The notes below the pieces were generated by a model, which searched no databases, had not been told where the DNA came from, and worked only from the letters and a program-made list of their open reading frames with translations. A stretch of DNA of 64,000 nt, taken from the NCBI RefSeq assembly GCF_004124275.1, contig NZ_CP027218.1:6102501-6166500 (forward strand), given 5' to 3'. The translations under genes and the position numbers were made by a program. This document shows, one piece after another, positions 1 through 6,561 of the stretch. The DNA comes from Pseudomonas sp. DTU12.3 (GTDB taxonomy: Bacteria; Pseudomonadota; Gammaproteobacteria; Pseudomonadales; Pseudomonadaceae). Within the stretch, counting starts at the first letter, position 1. Every line of letters begins with the position of its first letter.

Positions 1-1073
1 CGCGCCAGGGTCGAGTTGTTCGCCGCTGCGGTAACCGCGTACTCCAGCGAACCGGCCTGATTGATGGTGCCGGCGAAGACCTTGTCGCCGACGGTTTTTT
101 CCACCGGCAGGCTTTCCCCGGTGATCGGCGCCTGGTCGATGGTCGAACTGCCGCTGACCACTTCGCCATCCAACGCGATGCGCTCGCCGGGCTTCACCCG
201 CACGCGGGCGCCGAGTTCGACGCTTTTCACGTCTTGCTCAATCCAGCTGCCATCAGCCTGCAACACCGTGGCTTGCTCCGGTGTCATCTGCATCAGGCCG
301 CTGATCGCATTGCGCGCACGGTCCAGCGAACGCGCTTCGATCAGCTCGGCGACGGTGAACAGGAACATCACCATCGCCGCTTCCGGCCACTGGCCGATGA
401 GGATGGCACCGGTCACGGCGATGCTCATCAGCGCGTTGATGTTGAGGTTGCGGTTCTTCAGGGCGATCCAGCCCTTTTTATAAGTGGTCAGGCCACCGCT
501 GAGGATCGACACCAGCGCGATGATCGCCACCACCCAGGTGGGTGCGGCGTTGGTGAAGTGGATGACTTCGGCGGCAAGTGCGCCGATGCCGGACAGCGCC
601 AACGGCCACCAGTGTTTTTTCACTGGCGCCGGGGCCGGCGCTTCGACGCCCGCCTCCAGCGGCTCGGCGTGCATGCCGAGGGATTTGATCGCCTCGGTGA
701 TTGGCTCAGTGCCGGGCAGATTGTGGGTCACGCCGAGCACACGGTTGATCAGATTGAATTCCAGCTGCTGCACGCCGGCGAGTTTGCCGAGCTTGTTCTG
801 GATCAGCGTCTGTTCGGTCGGGCAGTCCATCGCTTCGATGCGGAAACTGCTCAGGCGCGCATCGGCGCTGGTCTTTTCGCTCAGTTGCACCAACGCAGGC
901 GCGGCGGCTGTCGACGAGCAGCAGGAATCCTCGTGCGCATGAACCGGTGCCGGCGCTGCGACTTTCGACCCGCAGCAAGAATCGCCGCCGTGTGAATGCT
1001 TATTCACAGGCTGCAATTTATGACTGTGATCGTGGCCGTCGCCGGGCTTGTGGGTGTGCTGGGAATCGCTCAT
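1..1073 (-). CDS. cadA: Cd2+/Zn2+ P1B-type ATPase, N-terminal part (cut by window edge)
   Basis: This would export Cd2+/Zn2+/Pb2+ across the inner membrane at the cost of ATP. No stop occurs before base 1, so about 357 N-terminal residues are visible. The first ~50 residues are rich in His and Cys (HTHKPGDGHDHSH, two CC pairs), a probable metal-binding tail. A heavy-metal-associated domain follows with MDCPTEQ at the CxxC position, then membrane segments (TYKKGWIALKNRNLNINALM region) and the start of the actuator domain with the TGES motif near residue 330. The phosphorylation (DKTGT) and ATP-binding domains lie outside the window. It is divergent from a cadR-like gene with a MerR-type operator between them, so metal induction is expected. 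The subfamily is clear; exact metal preference is inferred. Confidence 0.9.
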   Translation of the reverse strand, partial: MSDSQHTHKPGDGHDHSHKLQPVNKHSHGGDSCCGSKVAAPAPVHAHEDSCCSSTAAAPALVQLSEKTSADARLSSFRIEAMDCPTEQTLIQNKLGKLAGVQQLEFNLINRVLGVTHNLPGTEPITEAIKSLGMHAEPLEAGVEAPAPAPVKKHWWPLALSGIGALAAEVIHFTNAAPTWVVAIIALVSILSGGLTTYKKGWIALKNRNLNINALMSIAVTGAILIGQWPEAAMVMFLFTVAELIEARSLDRARNAISGLMQMTPEQATVLQADGSWIEQDVKSVELGARVRVKPGERIALDGEVVSGSSTIDQAPITGESLPVEKTVGDKVFAGTINQAGSLEYAVTAAANNSTLA

Positions 1074-1110
1074 TGGTCGCGTCCATGAAGGTGCCTGTTG
1101 CCAAGTAAAG

Positions 1111-1131
1111 ACCCTGTAGCCACTATAGGGT
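1111..1131 (-). promoter_or_regulatory. CadR/MerR-type operator-promoter of cadA
   Basis: An imperfect 21-bp dyad, ACCCT...AGGGT with a TAG/CTA inner pair, lies between the divergent cadA and cadR. On the minus strand it is preceded directly by TTGACC, a good -35, and the dyad fills the spacer towards a weak TTTACT -10. The resulting ~20-bp spacer is the long spacer typical of MerR-family promoters, which the metal-bound regulator untwists to activate. The site faces cadA and lies 27 bp upstream of the cadR start, so it may also mediate autoregulation. Confidence 0.75.
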
Positions 1132-1157
1132 CAAGCACCCTTTTGGAGATTGCCGTC

Positions 1158-1607
1158 ATGAAGATCGGAGAACTGGCCAAACTCACCGACTGCGCCGTGG
1201 AAACCATCCGCTATTACGAGCGCGAAAACCTCCTGCCGGAACCGGCCCGCAGCGACGGCAACTACCGCGTCTACACCCAGGCGCACGCCGAACGCCTGAC
1301 CTTCATCCGCAACTGCCGCACCCTCGACATGACCCTCGAAGAGATTCGCAGCCTGCTGACTTTGCGCGACAGCCCGCAGGATCAATGCGAAAGCGTCAAT
1401 GCGTTGATCGACGAACATATCCAGCATGTGAAGGCGCGGATCGATGGATTGTTGGCGTTGCAGACGCAACTGCTCGACCTGCGCCAACGCTGTGGCGAAG
1501 GGCCGATGGCCGACCAGTGCGGGATTTTGCAGCGACTGGAGGTCAGCGGCGGAGTCGTCGCAACCGAAGTCGAACACTCCCACGTAGGCCGCAGCCACGG
1601 CCACTAA
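1158..1607 (+). CDS. cadR: MerR-family Cd(II)/Pb(II)-responsive regulator CadR
   Basis: Metal-sensing transcriptional activator of 149 residues. The N-terminal MerR winged helix-turn-helix begins MKIGELAKLTDCAVETIRYYE, followed by a long dimerisation helix. Metal-ligand cysteines fall near residues 77, 112 and 121, the spacing of CadR/PbrR proteins, and the tail is His-rich (HSHVGRSHGH), as known for Pseudomonas CadR. I chose the ATG at 1158 over an upstream in-frame start at 1098 because it gives the canonical MerR N-terminus and has GGAG about 8 bases upstream. The upstream start would place coding sequence over the operator. It is divergent from cadA, its expected target. Confidence 0.92.
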   Translation: MKIGELAKLTDCAVETIRYYERENLLPEPARSDGNYRVYTQAHAERLTFIRNCRTLDMTLEEIRSLLTLRDSPQDQCESVNALIDEHIQHVKARIDGLLALQTQLLDLRQRCGEGPMADQCGILQRLEVSGGVVATEVEHSHVGRSHGH

Positions 1608-1620
1608 CCACATACCCTCC

Positions 1621-1702
1621 CTGTAGGAGCTGCCGCAGGCTGCGATCTTTTGATCTTATAAACATAAAGATCAAAAGATCGCAGCCTGCGGCAGCTCCTA
1701 CA
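1621..1702. repeat. REPIN, GATC class (copy A1)
   Basis: Two inverted copies of a ~35-base REP (core TAGGAGCTGCCGCAGGCTGC followed by GATCTTTTGATC) flank a short AT-rich centre. The element sits just after the cadR stop and may double as a transcription terminator or mRNA-stabilising hairpin. It is almost identical to the copy at 2644-2725. Confidence 0.9.
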
Positions 1703-1707
1703 CGGGT

Positions 1708-2538
1708 TTAGATCACGTCGAAACTCACCTCGGTGGCGGCTCCCGTGCCCCAGAAAAAATTGGGACTCAGGCGAGCGCCCAGATAAATGAAGTATTTAAC
1801 CGTGACGCTTTGGCCAACATGCGGCAGATAAACTTCAGGGGCGATATGAAACTCTATGGTCTGCTTTGGATTGACAGCCAATCTGCGCTGACGCTCGACC
1901 CAATGATCCGGCGATTGCGTCCAGAGAATTTCAATGCCGTAACAGGCGCGCAGGTGCTCAATCGGCGCCAGTCTTACGGTAATGCCATCAGGAAACGCGG
2001 CAGCGTCCAGCATTCCATTGACCACGCCTTCCACCTTAAGCACGGGCTTGCGGCCCAGTTCTGAAGCGACGAAGACTTTCCGCGCGGGGGAAGGGTTTGC
2101 ACCACCGGCTTGCGGAAGGTGAAAGAAAGTCACCTCGACATCAAGACCTTGCAAACGCTTGAGCTCGCTGTCCGGGATGGCAATCGGGATCCAGTAATCT
2201 TTACTGTCGACCACGACATCCGCTGATTGGAACGGCGGGGAACCGTCCAATGGCAGCCACTCCACGCGAAGCATGTCGCCAATGCTGATCTGCGGCGCGG
2301 AAGGGTCCAGCATGGCATACGTCGAATTGCTAAACGGCGAGCCCGGGCCAATGATTTCCAGGGGAATGACAGCGCCTTCCGGCTCGGATTTACCGAACTC
2401 GAAATAACGGTTTTCCTTTAAATAGAAATAGGCGATCAGTGGCGGCTGTAATGTCGTTGCTGTCGCTGTCAGTGCCGTCTCTGTCGAGAAACCTGAGTCA
2501 GTATTGCCGCCATCGAAAAAACCGCCTGCGTCTGCCAT
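1708..2538 (-). CDS. hypothetical protein, beta-rich, boxed by two REPINs
   Basis: I do not recognise this protein of about 276 residues. It has no signal peptide or membrane helix. The N-terminal ~30 residues are Gly/Ser/Thr-rich and probably disordered (ADAGGFFDGGNTDSGFSTET). The rest alternates short hydrophobic strands and turns with several aromatic residues, consistent with two or three beta-sandwich domains. The ATG at 2538 has GAGG 8 bases upstream; an ATG at 2544 is possible but lies too close to it. The gene has no operon partner, ends 6 bases from one REPIN and starts about 105 bases from the other. Its GC content looks lower than that of its neighbours. This suggests accessory, strain-variable DNA. 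Confidence 0.7.
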   Translation of the reverse strand: MADAGGFFDGGNTDSGFSTETALTATATTLQPPLIAYFYLKENRYFEFGKSEPEGAVIPLEIIGPGSPFSNSTYAMLDPSAPQISIGDMLRVEWLPLDGSPPFQSADVVVDSKDYWIPIAIPDSELKRLQGLDVEVTFFHLPQAGGANPSPARKVFVASELGRKPVLKVEGVVNGMLDAAAFPDGITVRLAPIEHLRACYGIEILWTQSPDHWVERQRRLAVNPKQTIEFHIAPEVYLPHVGQSVTVKYFIYLGARLSPNFFWGTGAATEVSFDVI

Positions 2539-2643
2539 GACCATTACCTCGCTTTGGAGGCCGTCAGCTAATCACGGGGCGCGGAACGGCGGCTACTGTC
2601 AGAAATGACAGTGGAAAATGCATCTGAAGATATCCAACCTACT

Positions 2644-2725
2644 CTGTAGGAGCTGCCGCAGGCTGCGATCTTTTGATCTTATAAACAGCAAGATCAAAAG
2701 ATCGCAGCCTGCGGCAGCTCCTACA
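2644..2725. repeat. REPIN, GATC class (copy A2)
   Basis: Inverted pair of GATC-class REPs with nearly the same sequence as copy A1 at 1621-1702. Together A1 and A2 bracket the hypothetical gene. This copy lies just downstream of the thyA stop. Confidence 0.9.
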
Positions 2726-2747
2726 CAAGGGTGTTGCGTATTGTTTG

Positions 2748-3719
2748 TCAGACCGCCATTGGTGCGGTCATTGGCGCGTGGTGTTCGTAGCCTTCCAGCG
2801 AGAAATCGCTCGGTTCCACCAGCTCCAGCCATTCCGGCTGATACACGCCAGTCTTGGCAAACTCCGGCACACGATCCGAGATCTTCAGCTTAGGCATGGC
2901 GAACGGCTCGCGCTTGAGCTGTTCGTTGAGCATGTCCAGGTGGTTCTCGTAGATGTGCGCATCACCGATGAAATAGGTGAACCAGCGCGGCGTGTAGCCG
3001 GTCAGGCGACCGATCAGGCTCAGCAGCGCGGCGCCTTCGGTGAGGTTGAACGGCGTGCCCAGACCCAGATCATTCGAACGAATGTAGAGGGTCAGTGAAA
3101 TCTCTTTGGTCTCGACGTTCGGATGGAACTGATACAGCAGGTGGCATGGCGGCAGGGCCATTTCATCCAGCTGAGCGACGTTCCAGCCGTGGAACAGGAT
3201 GCGACGGCTGCCCGGATCCTTGATGATCGTGTCGACGCACTGGCGCACCTGATCGATGGCTTTGTACAGCACCACGTAGGCCTGGCCGTCTTCTTCGCCT
3301 TGAGCGATCTGCTTGTAGCCGTTGCTCAGGGTTTGTTCGATGGCGGCGGTGTTGCTCAGCGGGATCTGCTTGTACGCCGGCCATTTGCGCCATTGCACGC
3401 CGTAGATTTCGCCGAGGTCGTCGTCGCCCTGACGGAACGGGTTGGCCAGCCACTGCGCGTTTTCGTTGGCGTTCTGGTCCCAGACCTTGCAGCCCAGCGC
3501 ACGGAATTCAGCGGCGTTATTGACGCCACGGAGGAAACCGCACATCTCGCCGATGGCCGATTTGAAGGCCATTTTGCGCGTGGTGATCGCCGGGAAACCT
3601 TCCTGCAGATCGAAACGCAGCATCGCACCCGGGAAGCTGATGGTGTTGATGCCGGTGCGGTTGGCCTGTTTGCTGCCGTTCTGAATGACGTGCGAGACCA
3701 GTTCGAGATATTGCTTCAT
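2748..3719 (-). CDS. thyA: thymidylate synthase
   Basis: Converts dUMP to dTMP using 5,10-methylenetetrahydrofolate, supplying thymidine nucleotides for DNA. The 323-residue product is longer than the 264-residue E. coli enzyme because of an extra segment around residues 115-165. The nucleophile is in the PPCH motif (Cys about 192), preceded by RRILFHGWNVAQL, and the dUMP-binding Asn is in RSNDLGLGTPFNL. It starts 50 bases after lgt on the same strand, the common lgt-thyA arrangement. A GC-rich 8-bp hairpin (3741-3761) lies between them, without a U-run. The C-terminus (MTAPMAV) resembles the usual catalytic PxxxV-type end. Confidence 0.97.
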   Translation of the reverse strand: MKQYLELVSHVIQNGSKQANRTGINTISFPGAMLRFDLQEGFPAITTRKMAFKSAIGEMCGFLRGVNNAAEFRALGCKVWDQNANENAQWLANPFRQGDDDLGEIYGVQWRKWPAYKQIPLSNTAAIEQTLSNGYKQIAQGEEDGQAYVVLYKAIDQVRQCVDTIIKDPGSRRILFHGWNVAQLDEMALPPCHLLYQFHPNVETKEISLTLYIRSNDLGLGTPFNLTEGAALLSLIGRLTGYTPRWFTYFIGDAHIYENHLDMLNEQLKREPFAMPKLKISDRVPEFAKTGVYQPEWLELVEPSDFSLEGYEHHAPMTAPMAV

Positions 3720-3769
3720 GAGTTACCTGTGTCCTTTGAGCCCCGGCGTCGCGCGCCGGGGTTCGTAGT

Positions 3770-4585
3770 TTAAGCCGTCGGCGCGAGCGGTGCTGCCGGT
3801 GCGCGACGATAGGCCAGCCAGATCAGGAACAGCCCGCCGACGATCATCGGCACGCAGAGCACCTGGCCCATGGTCAGCCAGTTCCAGGCCAAGTAGCCCA
3901 GTTGCGCATCCGGCACGCGAACGAATTCGACGATGAAACGGAAGATGCCGTAGAACAGCGCGAACATGCCCGATACGGCCATGGTCGGACGCGGCTTGCG
4001 CGAGAAAATCCACAGGATCAGGAACAGCGCCACGCCTTCGAGCGCGAACTGATACAGCTGCGACGGGTGACGCGGCAGTTGCGCCGGATCGCTGAACGGC
4101 GGGAAGACCATCGCCCACGGCACGTCGGTGGCTTTACCCCACAACTCGGCGTTGATGAAGTTACCGATGCGCCCGGCGCCCAGACCAATCGGCACCATCG
4201 GTGCGACGAAGTCCATCAACTGGAAGAATGACTTGCCATTGCGCTTGCCGAACCACAACGCGGCCAGCATTACACCGATAAAGCCGCCGTGGAACGACAT
4301 GCCGCCCTTCCACACTTCGAAAATCAGCGTCGGGTTGGCCAGGTAGGCGCTCAGATCGTAGAACAGCACGTAACCGAGACGTCCGCCGACGATCACGCCC
4401 ATCGACATCCAGAAGACCATGTCGGAGAGTTTCTCCTTGGTCCAGGTCGGGTCGAAACGGTTGAGCCGACGCGACGCCAGCAGCCACGCGCCGCCAATGC
4501 CGATCAGGTACATCAGACCGTACCAGTGGATTTTCAGCGGACCGATGGCCAAGGCCACCGGGTCGATCTGCGGGTAAGGCAGCAT
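3770..4585 (-). CDS. lgt: prolipoprotein diacylglyceryl transferase
   Basis: Inner-membrane enzyme that transfers diacylglyceryl from phosphatidylglycerol to the lipobox cysteine of prolipoproteins, the first step of lipoprotein maturation. The 271-residue product has about seven membrane helices. It shows the family signatures HGGFIGVMLA near residue 100 and the Lgt signature GAGRIGNFINAELWG near 137-151, plus the HPSQLYQF segment. The ATG is well placed and the length matches the family. It is probably co-transcribed with thyA downstream. A TauE/SafE permease gene lies 79 bases upstream on the same strand. Confidence 0.97.
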   Translation of the reverse strand: MLPYPQIDPVALAIGPLKIHWYGLMYLIGIGGAWLLASRRLNRFDPTWTKEKLSDMVFWMSMGVIVGGRLGYVLFYDLSAYLANPTLIFEVWKGGMSFHGGFIGVMLAALWFGKRNGKSFFQLMDFVAPMVPIGLGAGRIGNFINAELWGKATDVPWAMVFPPFSDPAQLPRHPSQLYQFALEGVALFLILWIFSRKPRPTMAVSGMFALFYGIFRFIVEFVRVPDAQLGYLAWNWLTMGQVLCVPMIVGGLFLIWLAYRRAPAAPLAPTA

Positions 4586-4664
4586 TGCGACTCCTCGTTA
4601 GAGTTGAAACCAAAATTCCCGGGCGACGCTGCCACCTCAGGATTAAGCCAGGATTGCGACGCGG

Positions 4665-5447
4665 TTAAAGCAGAAAGCTCAAACCCACGCTGAACAGCAA
4701 AGCGGCGAACAGCCGTTTCAGCAAGCGCGGCGACAATCTGTGCGCCAATCGCGCGCCGATGCGGGCGAAGACCATGCTGGTCAGGGCGATGCCCAACAAC
4801 GCCGGCAAATATACAAAACCGAGACTATGGGCCGGCAACAACGGATCGTGCCAGCCGAGAATCATGAAACTTGATGCACTGACCAAGGCGATCGGCAGAC
4901 CGCAGGCCGATGACGTTGCCACCGCTTGCTGCATCGGCACGCTGCGCCAGGTCAGGAACGGCACGGTCAGCGAACCGCCACCGACGCCGAAAATCGCCGA
5001 GGCCCAGCCGATCACACTGCCGGCCACGGTCAGACCGAGTTTACCCGGCACCGTTCGGCTGGCCTTGGGTTTGATGTCCAGCGCCAGTTGCACCGAGATG
5101 ATCAAGGCAAACACGCCGATGATCTTTTGCAGGTGCGGGCCGGAAATCGCTTCGGCGGTCAGTGCGCCGAAACCTGCACCCAGCAGGATTCCGACGGCCA
5201 TCCACATGAAGATCGGCCAGCGTACCGCACCGCGGCGGTGATGCTCACGCACGGCGTTGACCGAAGTGAAGATGATCGTCGCCAGCGACGTACCGACCGC
5301 CAGATGCGTGAGGATCGACTGATCAAAGCCCTGCAAGGTGAAACTGAACACCAGCACCGGGACGATGATGATCCCGCCGCCGACGCCAAACAGTCCGGCC
5401 AGCACGCCCGCACAGGCGCCCAGCGCCAGATAGAGCAGAAATTCCAT
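4665..5447 (-). CDS. TauE/SafE family permease (putative sulfite/anion exporter)
   Basis: Integral membrane protein of 260 residues with about eight predicted helices arranged as two halves. Each half carries a Gly-rich motif: GLFGVGGGIIIVPVL near residue 20 and IFGVGGGSLTVPFL near residue 155. This is the duplicated signature of the TauE/SafE/YfcA family, which moves small anions such as sulfite or sulfoacetate. Substrate is not shown by the sequence. The frame stays open far upstream, but I chose ATG 5447 because it begins the first membrane helix (MEFLLYLALGACAG) and the upstream part overlaps the divergent NRDE gene. It may be co-transcribed with lgt. Confidence 0.88.
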   Translation of the reverse strand: MEFLLYLALGACAGVLAGLFGVGGGIIIVPVLVFSFTLQGFDQSILTHLAVGTSLATIIFTSVNAVREHHRRGAVRWPIFMWMAVGILLGAGFGALTAEAISGPHLQKIIGVFALIISVQLALDIKPKASRTVPGKLGLTVAGSVIGWASAIFGVGGGSLTVPFLTWRSVPMQQAVATSSACGLPIALVSASSFMILGWHDPLLPAHSLGFVYLPALLGIALTSMVFARIGARLAHRLSPRLLKRLFAALLFSVGLSFLL

Positions 5448-5579
5448 GACCGTCTCCCCAGACCGCATCCGCAAAACCGGAGCGGCATGGTAACGGATGC
5501 ACACCCCTCTGCTCCACTTGCGATGGATGCACGGACGCGGGATGCGTAGAGTGAGCAAAAAACACACAAGGACCACCTT

Positions 5580-6326
5580 ATGTGCCTGATCGTTTTTGCC
5601 TGGCGCCCGGGCCATGCCCAGCCGCTGATCGTCGCGGCCAACCGTGACGAGTTTTACGCGCGCCCCAGCCTGCCGCTGGCGCAGTGGCCGGAGGTGCCGC
5701 ACGTGCATGCCGGGCGTGATCTTGAAGCCGGCGGGACCTGGCTCGGCATCGGCGCCAATGGCCGCTTTGCCGCGCTGACCAATATTCGCGACCCGCAGCA
5801 GGCGCCAGCGCGCAAGTCGCGAGGGGAGCTGGTGGCGCGGTTTCTCACGGGTGATGCGTCGATCGATGATTATTTGAGCGAGGTGGTCGGGCGTTCGGCG
5901 GAATATGCCGGGTTTAATCTGCTGCTCGGCAACAGTCATGAGCTTTGGCATTTCAATGCGCGGTTGTCGGAGCCGGTGATGTTGCAGCCTGGGGTTTATG
6001 GGTTATCCAATGCCGGGTTGGATACGCCGTGGCCGAAGTTGCTCAAGGCCAAGGCTGCGTTGAGTGCGGCGCTGGATGATCCGACGCCTGAGCGGTTGTT
6101 GGGGTTGTTGAGTGATGCGCAGGTTGCGCCGTCGGCTGAGCTGCCGGATACCGGGGTGGGGATGGCGACGGAGATGTTGTTGTCGAGTGTGTTTATTGCC
6201 AGCCAGAGTTACGGGACACGGGCGAGTACGGCGTTGGTGGTGCAGGCGGATGGGGGGCGGCGGATGGTGGAGCGGAGTTTTGGGCCGTATGGCGGGCATT
6301 TGGGCGAGGTGGAAATAACAGCTTAA
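5580..6326 (+). CDS. NRDE (TANGO2-type) family protein
   Basis: A 248-residue member of the NRDE/TANGO2 family, named for the Asn-Arg-Asp-Glu motif, present here as AANRDEFYARP near residue 22. The N-terminus MCLIVFAW places Cys at position 2, as in Ntn-hydrolase-like folds, but enzymatic function is not established for bacterial members. Other conserved blocks are GGTWLGIGANGRFAALTN and GVYGLSNAGLDTPWPK. It is divergent from the TauE/SafE gene and lies between it and a 220-bp palindromic repeat element. Codon use in its last third is richer in TTG/GTT, possibly relaxed. Confidence 0.85.
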   Translation: MCLIVFAWRPGHAQPLIVAANRDEFYARPSLPLAQWPEVPHVHAGRDLEAGGTWLGIGANGRFAALTNIRDPQQAPARKSRGELVARFLTGDASIDDYLSEVVGRSAEYAGFNLLLGNSHELWHFNARLSEPVMLQPGVYGLSNAGLDTPWPKLLKAKAALSAALDDPTPERLLGLLSDAQVAPSAELPDTGVGMATEMLLSSVFIASQSYGTRASTALVVQADGGRRMVERSFGPYGGHLGEVEITA

Positions 6327-6333
6327 AAGCCTA

Positions 6334-6551
6334 CCCTCACCCCAGCCCTCTCCCGGAGGGAGAGGGGGCCGACCGAGGTGTCTTGGACCATACACCGACC
6401 TGTAAGACCGAGTTGATTATGGATTCAACACAGCACCTTCTTGTCCGTGTGAGTCGATTATGGATTCAGCAAAGCACTTTCAGATCGGCGGAGCTGTGCA
6501 GCATCCCCCAATCAGTCCCCTCTCCCTCCGGGAGAGGGCTAGGGTGAGGGG
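6334..6551. repeat. ~220-bp palindromic repeat element (family D, copy D1)
   Basis: The ends are inverted copies of CCCTCACCCCAGCCCTCTCCC, each followed by an imperfect hairpin, and the ~150-base interior is itself partly repetitive (GATTATGGATTCA occurs twice). A homologous element lies in the opposite orientation at 20516-20738, with shared interior stretches such as GGCCGACCGAG and CAGCATCCCCCA. No coding potential was seen. It occupies nearly the whole gap between the NRDE gene and the ptsP stop and may act as a bidirectional terminator. Confidence 0.8.
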
Positions 6552-6561
6552 CTTTTGATCT

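Noticed and set aside
3741..3761. Intrinsic terminator between lgt and thyA
   Set aside because: The GC-rich 8-bp stem is real, but no U-run follows on the transcribed strand and the genes are 50 bases apart, so it is more likely a processing or stability hairpin.
4665..5951. 428-residue reading of the TauE/SafE gene starting at 5951
   Set aside because: The N-terminal 168 residues are Arg/Pro-rich, overlap the divergent NRDE gene and its promoter, and have no family similarity; ATG 5447 gives a normal 260-residue permease.
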